A DNA stretch of 64,000 bases from contig OX637288.1 of the NCBI GenBank assembly GCA_951799445.1, positions 13,890,501 to 13,954,500 on the forward strand, given 5' to 3'. A program made the position numbers and the translations under genes. Every line of letters starts with the position of its first letter. Within the stretch, counting starts at the first letter, position 1. Below the pieces are notes generated by a model. That model was not told the DNA's origin. It worked only from the letters and a program-made list of their open reading frames with translations, and made no database searches. The stretch comes from Pseudisothecium myosuroides (lineage: Eukaryota > Streptophyta > Bryopsida > Hypnales > Lembophyllaceae). Below, one piece after another: positions 22,932 through 35,756 of the stretch.

Positions 22932-23328
22932 GTCCAAACTTTCAATTGTCCTTTGAAGGAAAAATGGTGCTTTAGGGGTTTAAACGCTCCCTACTAAAGA
23001 TTCTTATTTTGTGTTCAAGCAAATAGGTGCTACCCTTAAAAATGAACAATATAATTTGTTAGTTTAAAATATATCATGGCTAATTGAAGCAGGATGATGA
23101 GGCCAAAAAAAGGCCAATGGATGACTTTCAAGATTGTTGTAGAAATGAAGAATTCACCTATTTGTCCAAAAATTAGATCATTTCTGGCCAGGTACTTTGG
23201 TGATAGGTCTTGTCTTCTCTTTGTAAGAACGTTATAAATCTAAAAGGTTTGATGGATGACTACACTATTGATTGCAAAAACAAAAAATGCACCTATTGGT
23301 TCAATAATTGGAATATTTTAGTGACTAA

Positions 23329-23794
23329 AGGCTGGTTTACACCAAGGCTAGATCAAAGGCCCTTTAGAATCATCAAAGCAATGATTGGTGGAAAGACAAG
23401 CGTGGCCTAAGTTGGATTACACTTTAAACAAGGTCCATGCCATTTTTCATGGATGAGAAGTCTCTTTGGAATCCTACATGGCCAAAGTAGATAATGTTTT
23501 GTTGATTCCTAGGAGCTTTTCTCTTGACCATCTCTTTGAGGTAGGCCTTACAGAATTGAAAGAGACCGTGACAGGCTAAAAACTCGCAACCATAGATTTG
23601 TCTTTAATTGATCTTGCGGTTGACAATGTGGATTCTAGTCATAAATAAATATGGCCTAGTTGTAGTCTCTTGGATTTATACCAAAACCATGCAAAGTGCC
23701 ATTAATATTTTTTGTATTGGGCTCTCGCTTCTCATGGTCACATAGATAAAGTGGGAGACCTCAGAGTGCTTGTGATTCTAGTGTAAACAAGCCC
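23329..23794. mobile_element. PIF/Harbinger-like MITE, 466 bp
   Basis: The left end AGGCTGGTTTACACC and right end GTGTAAACAAGCCC are inverted and flanked by TAA on both sides (23326-23328 and 23795-23797). GGGCTTGTTT-type ends with a TAA duplication fit PIF/Harbinger. An open frame across its left edge is not recognisable. Confidence 0.65.
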
Positions 23795-24134
23795 TAACTT
23801 GGTCATGGGGGCTATGTCCTTCCAAAGTTAAGAATTCTATTGCAAACATCATTCATTGAAATAAATGTTCAATTTGCATTTGTGATTTATTTTTACGAGC
23901 TTTGTGCATATTGAAAAATGGATGATATTAATCCAATTTTTAATGTGCAACTTTATTGATGCAATAGTCACATCATTGAATTAAGTTCAAGACATTTTAG
24001 TTGTTTTTTAAAATTAATATGGGGTAGTTTATCAAAAAAATGGTACACTACCCAATGTATTTCAATACTTTGACCTTTTTTCCCTTCAAACTTGATTTTG
24101 ACATTCAAAATGATTTCTTTTGTTTTTGAGGAAA

Positions 24135-24372
24135 ACCAACAGTGCTAGTACGTGAGCCCAAAAATGCAAGCTTGTGAGCGTTGAACCTACAATATAGGTA
24201 CCTAGAATATGAATACTACACACTATAAAAGGTGTATGTATCATAAACACCTATAATATGAGTATTTGTAACATATACATCCTATAATCATAAACGATTT
24301 CTATAGTATATACACGTATAACATAGGTGTGTAGTATTCTAGGCTCATGGGCTCACACTCCTATGCTCACAT
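24135..24372 (-). repeat. Dispersed repeat, copy 2 (inverted relative to 17641-17890)
   Basis: 'tcctatgctcacataatagc' and the tandem of 'cctataatatgagtatttgt'-like motifs are the reverse complement of the copy at 17.7 kb. Divergence is moderate. Confidence 0.65.
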
Positions 24373-24852
24373 AATAGCAATCCTCTGATAAAAAATAGCA
24401 AATTAATATAAAGCTTCTAAAATGCAATTTCTTCTTCACTTGAAAAATTTGAAAAATTCCTTCAAATAAGCATTTTACTGAAGATTGAAGTTGAAGATCT
24501 ATAACCATGTTTCTAAATATAGATTACCACAATGTCTTTTACTATAATGTACTTCTGATTTTATATTTTATATATTTTTTTAAATAACTTATAATTATAA
24601 TTTTTTTTTTCATTTTTACTTCAAAAATTTATGGTAATTTGAAATTTTAACAAAAAAAATATTGAAAATTCTATGACAAATATTAGACATCTGATTGCAC
24701 CTTAAAAAATTTATAAAAAATTAAAAACCACTTATAAATAGAGAAGAAATGGAAGATATAGAGTGAGGGACTTTCAAGATTGACTACAAGATAACATGTT
24801 CCATTTCTTAAAGGTTAAAGAATCATCATAATTGTTGGTTTGAGTTTGTTAA

Positions 24853-25345
24853 TCCCTAAAGTCCTGAGAGTCCCCTCATGGACTTTTAAAGATTTGGGCA
24901 AGTTCCTATGATCTCAATTTTGGTCATGATTTCTTTATTTTCTTTTTTAAAATAAAAAATTAATTTGCTTTATAAAAATATAATTTTTATTTCAATTTCA
25001 AACAATTTTTTATCATCTAAACCAAAAACCAGGCAAGGCAGCAAGGGTGGGCAAAAAAACGTAAACAAAAACACTTGAAATTAAAAACACTTCAAAGTAT
25101 TATATTCTAGTCACAAAAAGTGCAAAACACCCTTGTTTCCTTCACTTTAAATACAAATATCTTGCAATCTACGAGGTCAAAGTTTCTTGAATTTCTTCCA
25201 CACATTCTTATATTAGTCTTCTTCAAGATCCTATGATATATATAATTTTTAATTTTTTTATAATTTATATTTTTTGCTCTTTGCAGTAGAAATGATAAAA
25301 GCTACAAGTATTTCTTGCTAAAAAAATGTTTGGGGAGTTTAGAAG
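24853..25345. mobile_element. TTAA-flanked (piggyBac-like) element, 493 bp
   Basis: TTAA (24849-24852), then TCCCTAAAGTCCTGAGAG at the left; GGGGAGTTTAGAAG, then TTAA (25346-25349) at the right. The interior resembles the element at 1-314 ('caagatcctatg', 'cttgcaatct'). The ends are more degenerate than in other copies. Confidence 0.5.
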
Positions 25346-25861
25346 TTAATGCCCAAAAAACACCTCCCAAGTCATTTAAGAGTTAATAAAATAAGGTATC
25401 TTTAGATGCAAAAAAAGATCCATTATATTTAATACAATCAAACTTGATTAACGGTTACCAAGATATAGGGTAAAAGTTAGTAACAATTATTTTTTATATT
25501 CCAATTAAGAATACAAAGGAAATAGTTTAAATACTTATTGATTATTTTTTTTGGACTCTTAGTATTAACTGTGGATGAAAAATGGCTAAGTTCCACTTTT
25601 GGATTGAAAATAGTTGTCAATGTCTCTTTTAGTTGGATGGACATATGTTAGGTGATGCGGTTTTTAATTACAATAGGTAACTATTTTAAAAGTTGACTTT
25701 TGAAGTTGGTATTGAAGATGACATATAGGACACTGTATTATCTGCATCCAATGAATTAGGACAAAGCAATGAAGAAATTGTAACTAGAGTTGAACAACCT
25801 TTGCTTCCTATTGTACATAGTTTAATTTGTGTTGCCCTAGCAAATATCAAATCATACTTAA

Positions 25862-26960
25862 TCCAACCCTAAAGGACCAAGGAGTCCACTTCAAACTTTT
25901 AGAGAAGTCAAGCACCCTCTATTGACTTCATAATTTTGGATTTTTTGCATGAAATTTTCAGGAAGGATGCTACTCACCATAGTCTTGGTGTGAAACTTTG
26001 TTTCATGTCATTTTGATAAATATTGCAAAAGTTAAAAGGGTTTTTTCAATTTCAATGTCAAATCGGGTAGCAAAAAGAAATTCTTAAAAGATATTAATTG
26101 TTTTCATGGAATTGTATATAATGATACCTTCTCAAAAACAATTGAACCATTCAATTCCAAATACTGAGATAAAAGTTGCAAGGAGTTTTATTTTGTGGGC
26201 AATGAAGGTAGAAAAAGCATATAAAGTTGTCTTTTGCTCTCAATTTTGAATTTTTTTTTAAATAAATAAAAATAAAGGATATTAATTTTTACTACAACAT
26301 TCTCACCATTGGGATTAGTAATTCTCAAATTCTTCCAAATAGTTATTAGCATACTAGTTTTATCTTTCATTCAGTAACACCTTTTACTTTACAATTTTTT
26401 TAAAAATGAATGTACGAACAATTTCATTAAAATGGCAATTTTTTTTTAAATGGCATGAAAACAGTTCAAAACAGCCGTTCGGAAATCTATACCTATCCTA
26501 CATGGTTTAGAACGGCCATTTTGAAATCTATACCAGTTTTAGATGGGAGAAATGGCACACCGTCAAAGTGGCACTTGGAATACCGCCATTTTAACCAAAT
26601 TGCCCATATGTGATTTTTTTAAATTAATTTTTTAATATATATTCTCAACCCATTTTCAAACTCATTGACTAAAATGCACAAGTTATAGGATATACATGTT
26701 TTTTTTTAATGTTGAAAAACAAAACTTCACCTTTTAGAAGGGCTAGAAAAGCCTACATTTTGAAGTTTAGGCACATTGAACTTGCAATTAGTGGGGATAT
26801 TCATTCTAAAATTCTGGAATGATGTACTTGAACAAATTAACCAAAGGATCCTATGCTTGAATTTGTTAAAATATAAATATTGATGAAGATTTTGACCTTG
26901 TTTTGGGGATGAGTATTTTGAAGCAATTTTGGGCCTCTAAACATGTTGGTCCTTTAGGGA
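25862..26960. mobile_element. TTAA-flanked (piggyBac-like) element, ~1.1 kb
   Basis: TTAA (25858-25861), then TCCAACCCTAAAGGACCAAG at the left, with a few extra bases before the usual CCCTAAAGG; GGTCCTTTAGGGA, then TTAA (26961-26964) at the right. Pairing of these two ends is inferred from spacing and end similarity. Confidence 0.45.
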
Positions 26961-27297
26961 TTAAAGCAATGATACTAGTGTTTTAGTTAATAAGCTTGAT
27001 GTGATTGAGTAGGATATTGCAAAGTCTTCATTGTCAATTTGGGTCTCATCAATCCACCTTGACTTGATACTTTCGTTAAATTTACATATGACAAGGAGTC
27101 AATTATATATATAGAACACCTTTATAACAATAAGTTTATAAAGACTTAATTCGGATATTGATTACTTATTTATAAGTGATGTGAGCATACCCTCTACGTA
27201 TCTGAAAGTTATTTGTTAACTCATGTGTACTAGTTATACTTTTCTTACTTCCAACAGATAGCCTTTAACCAAGTTCAATTGTACTTCTTGAATGATA

Positions 27298-27739
27298 CGG
27301 TAAAACAGTTCATCATGGTCAAATGACATATGATGGACACCTAAGGAAAGACCCTGTGGCAGTTATTTTCAATTTGTGAGATTTTGGACCACAATCAATG
27401 TCCCACTTAACACTAATGGAGTGATTAGTAACCTCATTAGGAACACCCAACGTTTTCAATGTAAGTCATTGTAAAAAGTGACCTTTTTAAGGCCTTTTAC
27501 ATTAGAAAATATAGTGACTGCTTTAGGTGAATAAGGTGAGCATTATAGATAGTAGTCTAGAGACTCTTTTGGGGTTGAACCTTGAAAAATTCATAGCTAA
27601 TTCATACTTTGTCAAAAAAAAATTCAAATGCTCTCTCCATTTCTCACACTTGTCTTTATGTGAGAATTTTTTTTTAAAGAATTTCAGCAATGGCATGAGG
27701 ACAAACTCCTAATTCTGACCGTGATGGGCTGTTTTACCT
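27298..27739. mobile_element. TA-flanked MITE with GGTAAAACAG ends, 442 bp
   Basis: CGGTAAAACAGTTCATCATG at the left is mirrored by CGTGATGGGCTGTTTTACCT at the right, flanked by TA (27296-27297 and 27740-27741). Non-coding. Confidence 0.65.
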
Positions 27740-28247
27740 TACTCCTTATGTGCTTTTGAATTTCAGCTTATCACTATAGTTTGCTGTGAACAGTAAACTT
27801 TTTCTTGAAACTGACTGTAACCATACTGATCAATGATCCTATGAGACATGAAATTTTTGAATATGCCCACTTGTCCAGTGTTCTAAAAATGTAAATGACC
27901 ACAAAAGTCAAACCTCTGTCACTGTTGTGCCTTGCTAACATTACCCTGGACCAGAATTAGAAACTTGACCATCTCAAGTGTGCACAGATGCACTGTCTTC
28001 CGAAGTTGCCTGTGTATGGTTGTTCCTTCAAATATTCCAACTCCGGTTTCTTCTCAATATTTGTTTGAACTGGTCCGGAGCATAAGTTTGCAAAGTCAGT
28101 ATTGATATTTTCCACATATTCGGACTTATTCTTCTGGAAGGATTCGTTGATTGCAGGCAAAGACACGAATGCTATAACTTAACTTAGAGAAAGCTTGTGG
28201 ATCGATACGTTCTAACATGTCGGTCCAGCACCTGGCTTCGATCAAGC

Positions 28248-28538
28248 TTATTTTTTGGGCGTACTAGCGGCTGGTTTCTTGGCCGCACCGACCTTTTGCA
28301 AAGCTGCTAATCGTTGAGCCTTCTTTTCTGCGATCCTTTTCTTCATCTCGGCAATCTTGATTGCTTGAGGTACAAATGGAGCAGCAACAATGGGTGGCTT
28401 GGCAAGCATCTGCTCAAAGCGGCAGAGAGCTTCGGTGTACTCGGTGAAAGAATCACGCTTCCTGTTGAATGTTTTGGGGCCAGCAATTTTCTGCAAGGAC
28501 TTGGTCTTGTTAGCGTAAGCATCTTGCGTCATCCCCAT
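28248..28538 (-). CDS. Hypothetical small basic protein, 96 aa
   Basis: An open frame from ATG at 28536-28538 to TAA at 28248-28250. I do not recognise the family. The protein is Lys/Ala-rich, especially in its last third (EMKKRIAEKKAQRLAALQ, then an Ala/Lys/Pro tail), which would form a charged helix. The GC content exceeds that of the flanks, which supports real coding sequence. It could be one exon of a larger gene: downstream on the same strand (27957-28176) another open stretch (VSLPAINESFQKN...) follows a plausible acceptor (ttatag), and possible donors exist near 28300. The start is the first ATG. A hAT-like MITE lies 50 bp upstream and a short retroposed insert 250 bp upstream. Function unknown. 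Confidence 0.4.
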   Translation of the reverse strand: MGMTQDAYANKTKSLQKIAGPKTFNRKRDSFTEYTEALCRFEQMLAKPPIVAAPFVPQAIKIAEMKKRIAEKKAQRLAALQKVGAAKKPAASTPKK

Positions 28539-28588
28539 GTATGCATTAATTGCTAATCTATTATCTATCTATTATATTAAGTACGCAG

Positions 28589-28719
28589 CAGTGATCTCAA
28601 AACAGGTTCAAGGTTTTTAGCCAAATGTTCATTTTTGGAAGATTTTTTTTGAATTTACACTGAGGGAAAAATAAATAAAGTAGAAACCGAGCGAAATTTA
28701 GCCAGTTTTGAGATCGCTG
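28589..28719. mobile_element. hAT-like MITE with perfect 8-bp target duplication
   Basis: The ends CAGTGATCTCAAAAC and GTTTTGAGATCGCTG are inverted, and the element is flanked by the identical octamer GTACGCAG (28581-28588 and 28720-28727). An 8-bp duplication with CAG-type ends is the hAT signature. It is 131 bp long and sits in the presumed promoter of the 96-aa frame. Confidence 0.85.
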
Positions 28720-28792
28720 GTACGCAGTCACGACAATATCACGAAATCTATCACCTTTTCATCCCAGATACCATCCAAATATTTCATATGAT

Positions 28793-28885
28793 AGTTTTTT
28801 GTTTTTGTTTTTTAAGCAAACGAAACGGGATTTCATTGCCAGGGAAAGAATTACAAGACCACCAGCCACAGGTGGCATGGTGGAA
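28793..28885 (-). mobile_element. Short retroposed insert with a 17-bp target duplication
   Basis: CAAATATTTCATATGAT occurs at 28776-28792 and again at 28886-28902, bracketing 93 bp. Read on the minus strand, the insert begins GTTCCACCATGCCACC and ends in an A-rich tail. A long variable duplication plus an A-rich 3' end indicate target-primed reverse transcription, i.e. a 5'-truncated LINE or a SINE. Confidence 0.75.
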
Positions 28886-28902
28886 CAAATATTTCATATG
28901 AT

Positions 28903-31163
28903 GTTCACAGTGAAAATCTAGACACAAGACAAGAATTTTGATTGAATGCCAGTATTCAAAATGCTATGATCGAACTCTAGCGCTATCAACTTTTATTGCC
29001 TGCAAAGTGACAACCGAATGTCACTTTTGTAGCTAGTACTCCGTATTATATTAATAAGTATGTAGTGTCATGTCCCTTGTCACAACTCTTGTTACAAAAT
29101 CTGTCATATTTTTATCCTGGAGAAATATCATCTAGTTATTTCATCTGATGTTCAAGATGAAAACTTAAAGCGCAACGAGGATTCTTGTAATTTGTCATGC
29201 ACAAATTTCTCAAGCTTGTCTCTTGATATATATTTTGATCTAGTAATGTATATACATGAGTAAGATATCTTCATTTTTGCTAAGATTTTATTTAGTCCCT
29301 TGCAAAAATGAAACTTTTATACAATCTATAACATATGTTTAGTACACCCTATTTCAACCCTACCACTAAAATTGTCCTATCTACATTCCTGCCTAAAATG
29401 TAACCCCTTGAATATGAAATTCTATAGTTGATTTTGGTAAACTTGTAAACAATCCGCTGTGAAAATTCATTGTTTATTCCTACACTGGTCAATAATTATT
29501 ATATAAATTTAAAATGATCTTGCAATTGTCAACAAAACCCAACAAAAATCAAGACAATTTAACAAAAGGAATCATGCCTATATGCTTATTGGATGATTTT
29601 TCATACAGTTACCTTATAAAATATTTAATCTCCGAATTTATTGAACTTGAAACAATGTTAATGATTATTACCAAGAGAGGGTCGTCTGGAAAATCATCTT
29701 TGAATTGACTTCTTGATTGTCTTCTGGGTATGTTATAACCAGCATTGACTCTTCTCCATAGATTCTATACAATATCCAACCTCAATTAAATAGCTCAACG
29801 TTTGCAAATCATGAAACTCAATTTTTAGCTTCATTGACCATCATGCTTTATGTATTCTCTCTACCTTTAGAGCTTCTATTCAATTGGTGATTGAAGTTAT
29901 ATAAGAGTATATTTTTGAGTGAACATATGGTTGGTGGTATAAGACTTGCATAGGCCCACTTATTTCCATCTTGTGAAGACATTTACACTAACTCATAGAT
30001 GAAGTACACTTTGTTTAATTTAGTAGAAGTTTGAAATGAAAAACAATCATGTTCTACTCATAAGGCATTTAATATTTTTTTAATTTTGTACCATTGAGAG
30101 CATTTTCATGATTGCAGCGTCTTGCTCTTTTTTATCCTTGATGGCAACAATCCTTGCATCAATTGTCATGGTGAAGTTCTTGTTTAGGAACTCAAACAAT
30201 TTAGATTTGTGCACTCAATTACAACTATAGACTAGCTAACAATATAGAAAGAAATCTAATTTCTTATTTCAAGAAATAAAAATGAATTAAGTATGTTTGT
30301 TTGAGACCTCATACCAATCTTTTGTGGTATGAACTAACACTTAATGTAAGCAACAATAGTGAGTTGCAATAAAGCAAAAAAAAGGTTATCAAATGAATCG
30401 ACTCTTTAAAATTAACAAGTCCTTTCACCTCCTATTGAAAAGACATATATTCATTGTATTTCTCTTCATGCATTTTTATTTTTTTGTTTAAATTCTATTC
30501 TATATTTCAATACTACTACTACTAATTGTTTTTGAAGGTCTCCCAAGTACAATACATTAAAACATTTATCAATTGTAATGGATTAAATTGTATTGCTATA
30601 GAAATAAATTAATAAATTGATTTAGTATAACAAATTTTAAAATCAAATAATGCAATACTTCAAATATTATACAATTGATAATAATAGTTTGCAATATAAA
30701 AATTCTCAACCATTTAATCAATGCATGCTCTTTGAAATTACTTATTAAAGTTCAATTAAAATTTATAGAAATAAAAATATGATAATTTTAAGATAATCTA
30801 GAACCCTTTTGCTAAAAAAAACTCTCCAAGTTTACAAGGCAAACCTCTAGAGAGAATGATGCTAAAGGAATTTTGACGATGGTTCTTTTTTATTTTTTGC
30901 TATACCTTCAAAAATATAGGGCTTTGATATACTAGTGATACTATGCACAATCCTTGGCAACTAATTTGTAGAATTTGCAAGGCACAATTACTATGATTAG
31001 CTTAGATTAAAAAATATATATAGATAATAAATCAAGTTTTAAATTTAATTTTATAGATTTGAAGTTGAAAAAATATGATGAAAAAATATGCCTTGGCCCC
31101 CTAATAAGCCAATTGACCGTTTTCTAATTGATGACCTTGTTTTGAGTTGTCTATTTGTGAGTT
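28903..31163. other. Intergenic AT-rich stretch
   Basis: I see no gene, RNA or repeat with defined ends here. Confidence 0.45.
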
Positions 31164-31167
31164 TTAA

Positions 31168-31677
31168 TCCCTAAAGGCCGGAGGGTATTTTGGAAGAGAA
31201 AAAGTTCAAAATAGTCACTTTGTGATGCTTTGTCCAAAATCAAGAATTAAAATTTTTTTACAAAATTTCAAACATAAATAAGGCACTAAGTAGAAAAAAA
31301 TTAGCCTATTTGACCATGTGGATTGAAAGAATTTAGAATTTGTCTAGTGTTGAAAATTTACTATCTGGGAAAAGTATTGGTATTCTCATTACTAGATCTT
31401 ATGCATTTTCTTACAAATCAACAGAAACCACAATTATGACCAATAAAAAAAATTCAAATGCTAAAGATAGAAATTTTATTTCTGGTGAATTTTTAAAGTT
31501 ATACCTTCAAAATTCATTTGAAGAGAATCTAAAAATAATTGTATAATTTTGACTGTACGGGTATTTTTTGCTTTATGTGCTTCACATTATCTTCTTTGAT
31601 GCAAATTTCAAAAAATTATAGAACTTATATTTTATAACACATTTGTGTTTTGTCCAAATTCCTTGGGCTTTTAGGGG
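31168..31677. mobile_element. TTAA-flanked (piggyBac-like) element, 510 bp
   Basis: TTAA (31164-31167), then TCCCTAAAGGCCGG at the left; CCTTGGGCTTTTAGGGG, then TTAA (31678-31681) at the right. It is the same subfamily and orientation as 9176-9696. Confidence 0.65.
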
Positions 31678-32667
31678 TTAAAGTGAGAAAAAAAACTTTT
31701 TTTTATTCTTGCGAAACAAGGTCACTAGATTTCAGGGCCTTCTAGAGTAAAATTTTTGCTCTACACAAAAATGAGGATTTTAACCATTCATAAGTATATA
31801 ATGTTAGTATCACTCACAAAAAATTTTAGAAGTAAAATGTGAAGTTTAGCTTACTTTAAATCTCCATGAAGTGCAAGGACATTAAGTGAATTGACAATAC
31901 ACTAGTCATTTTTTATGATTTCTTGTGCAATGAAGAAATCGTTTATTGGAAATTGAAACAATGAAAATTTAGTGAAAGAATTTGGGAATATGTGGAAAAA
32001 ATTCCAAGAACTTTGACTTTACAAATTGCAAGATAATAGGACTTGAAATTAGAAGAATTCAAAATGTTTTTTCTTAAAACTGTCCCAAAACATAGCTAAT
32101 AAGTTTGACTCCTCTTAGAATGTGATTTGAGGTCTAAATTTCTTTTTTGTACAATTGTATGCCATATTTTATTAGTTACATACATGCCAAATTTCAAAAA
32201 TTGATGAGCATTTTTGCAAAAGATTGCCCAAAGATATCTTAATTGCCTAGGCTAGGCCAACAAAAAAATTCAAGGCAGTAGGTACTAATTTGAGCACCCG
32301 ATTGGAAAAAAAAGATTCTCACTAAAGGGGGACATATTCATACTCTTTATCAAAATTTCGTAAACATCCGACCAAAATTGACTTTGGGAACCTATTCGGA
32401 TTTTCAATTGTCCATTCAACAAACAATTGCCCTTCATAGCGACTAGGGGTTATTGCTCTTTGAATTTTTATTTTTTCACTTAGAAATAGCATGTATGCTA
32501 GATTTAAAAGTTAGTTCTGGAATTTCAAAGTTATAATTTACACTCAAATTTTTGGAACAATACAACAAAAGATCTTTGCTTGTTTAGTCTATACATGGGC
32601 AAAATCTTTGGGCAACCAATAACATTGCTCGCTATAGCAACCCAACTAAGACAATTTGGTTCCTTAA

Positions 32668-33570
32668 ACTCTAAAGGACCAAGGCATTTTCTGGCTCCAA
32701 AACCACTGAAAACTGCCATTTCTACTGCGATCACTCCCTAAACCAAAAAAACTTTTTTTTAAGAATCTAATTGTAGGATCTCGTACTTCACTTGTCTCAG
32801 ATCATGTTATAAAAATTTCATGAAGTTTGACCGTACAAATTGGAAGATATTAGCATTCAAAGTTGAAAAAAATAAATTGAGTGCTGGTCTGCAATTTCAG
32901 ATGACTTTGATCGCCATTTTTGGAAACTTTTTGCACTATAAACCATAAATTTAAATTTTTTTATGTTGAACATTTGAGTTGAGAGTTGTAAAAAAAGAAT
33001 TTAGAAAAAAAAACTTGATTTTCATTCATTAAAAAATTGTGAAGTAGAAGTAGGTCCAAAATTGAAAGAAACACTAAATTGTTAATAACTCTAAGATGGA
33101 ATTGAAACACCACAATCTCAACGGTCAGATTGTTCTTGCCAACAAACTAAGCCTTGCCCAAAAAAAAAATTGAATTTTTTTGAAAATTGCATTCAAAAAT
33201 GCATTCTATATGTTGTATTTTGAAGAAGATGCTTAGATTGCTCGAAAAACAAGATTGTTCATAACTTTCTCATTATTAGTCCAAATAGAATGAATCAAAG
33301 CTTCAGATGTAGACAAAAATGTAATCTTTCAGAAAAAAATTTAAAAAAAATAAAAAAAAATTATTTTTTTTCCTGCCCGGCAAACAACTTTTTTGACTTA
33401 GGGTGGTGTAACTTTTGCTCCCAAGCACCGATTGGAAAAAATTATATTTTTAGAAAGCTAATGTGATTTCCTATCTTCAAAAAAGTTTCAAAAATCAGGT
33501 CAAAATTTGAGGTTACACGAGCCTGCCCAAAATCCCAAGTGTCCTCGAAAGGACTTTGGTTCTTTGGGGG
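32668..33570. mobile_element. TTAA-flanked (piggyBac-like) element, 903 bp
   Basis: TTAA (32664-32667), then ACTCTAAAGGACCAAGGC at the left; GGACTTTGGTTCTTTGGGGG, then TTAA (33571-33574) at the right. The interior shares 'ttggaagatattagcattca'-type motifs and the 'ctgcccgg' segment with the copies at 19.4, 46.2 and 51.9 kb. Confidence 0.6.
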
Positions 33571-34754
33571 TTAAAAAGAAGAGAGAATTTCGGATATTCA
33601 ATTGCATTGCAAGAGCCAAACAAATTTTGGAAATGATCCTCTACTTAACTGAAATCCAAATAGCTTACTTATTAGAATTGCCTTCAGAAGAGTCTTAATA
33701 ATATTTGAAAGCTATAGAAATATCCCCTATTGACCCACAAAAAAATCAAAACTGTAAAAACTTTGAGCAATTTGTTTATTTGTTATTTTTTGAGATTTGG
33801 ACTAAATGCAATCTTAGGAACTTGTACTTCATAATTAAAAAAGTGCTTACAAAAATTTCAAGTTATTTGACAAATGAAAATACAAATACAAATTTAGTAA
33901 CTAAAAGGTATGCATTCATGTTATGGAACCTATCTTAATTGCATCTCCTATTTTATACGTGTTCAAAATTTGTGGGCTGAAATGTTGAACAAATATAGAT
34001 AGGGATTGCAATTGGAAGAGGGAATATGATCCTTACTTTATAAGGATGACTTGGTGGTACAATAATCTTCTTGAGTTCTTGGACTTTTGAAGGTTGTCTA
34101 GTCTAAGTCCCCAAGAAAGTTAGATTATCAATGAACACGACTTCTCATGCATATTTAGCCACCTATACTAATGTAATATTACCTTTCTTTCATGACATAA
34201 TGAATTAAATACCTTCAATAAGCTTTTCATTCATATGGAATTAAAACCTACTTGACTCTTCTTCTTTCTTTTTCAACTAGACATCAATTTAAATAACTAA
34301 AATACAACAAATCAAAATTATCAACCATCAAAGGAAAGATGAACTAAAATATCTTCACCTAAAACAAGTTCTTTTTTTCAAATCAACAATTTTTGAGTAT
34401 AATTCTAAAAATATACCATATCACAATGTTAGCAAATGAAAGCAAAAGTCAATTGGTTTGAGAATTTTTAGTCTATATGATTGACAATAGTTAGAGTACT
34501 CTTAATCCTAGTACATCCTTGAAGTACAAAATTCTTCAACTCTCATAGTTGCTTCAACTTCCATTCCAACTAATTGATTCTTTTTGAAAACTAATGTTGA
34601 GTTTGAGCACCCGCTTTGTTATATTTGGATCAATGAGTGATTGTGAAGAACTCTATTCTAGTTTGCTAGTGGCAAACAATCGGTGTTGTAAAAGGGTAAG
34701 GATACCTTATTAATGAGAAAATTTCATGATTCATAATTCCAGTATGCTCGGAAA
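33571..34754. other. Intergenic AT-rich stretch
   Basis: I see no gene or bounded repeat. Confidence 0.4.
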
Positions 34755-34756
34755 TA

Positions 34757-34942
34757 CAATAGAACCTTTCAAAATTAATGTAGCCAGAATTAGGCTGAAA
34801 CATTACATTGAAGAAGTTATTACACTAGGGAGGGTCATTGCATTCATGATGTTTGTATGTGGCCCAAGCTGGGACCGGACGACAATAATACCTTAGAGAG
34901 GTTTATTACTTTAGAAAATAATACTTTAGAGAGGTTCTATTG
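34757..34942. mobile_element. Pogo/Emigrant-like MITE, 186 bp, copy 2
   Basis: The ends CAATAGAACCTTTC and GAGAGGTTCTATTG are inverted and flanked by TA (34755-34756 and 34943-34944). Same family as 14812-15047. Confidence 0.7.
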
Positions 34943-35399
34943 TAGCTAATCCAACATTATAATCCATTGATTGTTAATGAAAACTACTAAAACTATTAGT
35001 TCCAATGATGCTAAGGTTGTCTACTATTAAAGCCTATCCAACTCATCATTGACAATACTAGATATTTCAAGCAACATATCACTCATTCCTAGATAAGGGT
35101 CGGATTTAGAGTAGAATTGCTTTTAGAGTAGACTACCTTATTGATAGAAATCCATGAGCTGAACTTTAGTCGTAGTACACTCGTACATGTACAATAAAGT
35201 CTAGTTCATTCACAAACTGCCCATTTAAGCCATTCCAACTTTAATTACAAAGTATAGAGATTTTAACAAGATTTTGGCAAAGTAATTGTAACATCATGCT
35301 GAAATGTACAAAATTAGTTATAGTGTGAAGGTCAAATAGCAAAATCTAATTAAAATACAAGATATCTATCTCACAAATTTAGGTCATAACAAGCCTCAC

Positions 35400-35745
35400 A
35401 TTTAACTCTTCCTAGCTTATTTTTGTTACTTAATGGAATGTTTTTTTAATATGAAAGATGTGCATATGGATGTTTCCTGCATATCTATGCAATAGATTAA
35501 AAAAATTCATCACCAATTGTTTTCAATAAAATATTATGTTTAATCATGAAAATTGACTTCAAAAATTCACCAAATATGGAATTTTGTTTTTTGAAATTGA
35601 AATTTGGTATGCTTGATTGGGATTGCATAAAAAATATACCAAAAATATGCTTGCTAAAAATATGTTTACCAAAAATTTGCCAATTGTACTACACATTGTA
35701 CAAAAAAAAAGTGCATACCTCAAAACGGCAGTTTGTAAATGATCT
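35400..35745. repeat. Partial copy of the foldback element at 60125-60979
   Basis: 'caattgttttcaataaaata' and 'aaaattgacttcaaaaattc' match the right half of the 60.1-61.0 kb element, and the segment ends in 'ggcagtttgtaaa', its terminal motif. Only one arm is recognisable here. Confidence 0.55.
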
Positions 35746-35756
35746 AGACCTTACTA

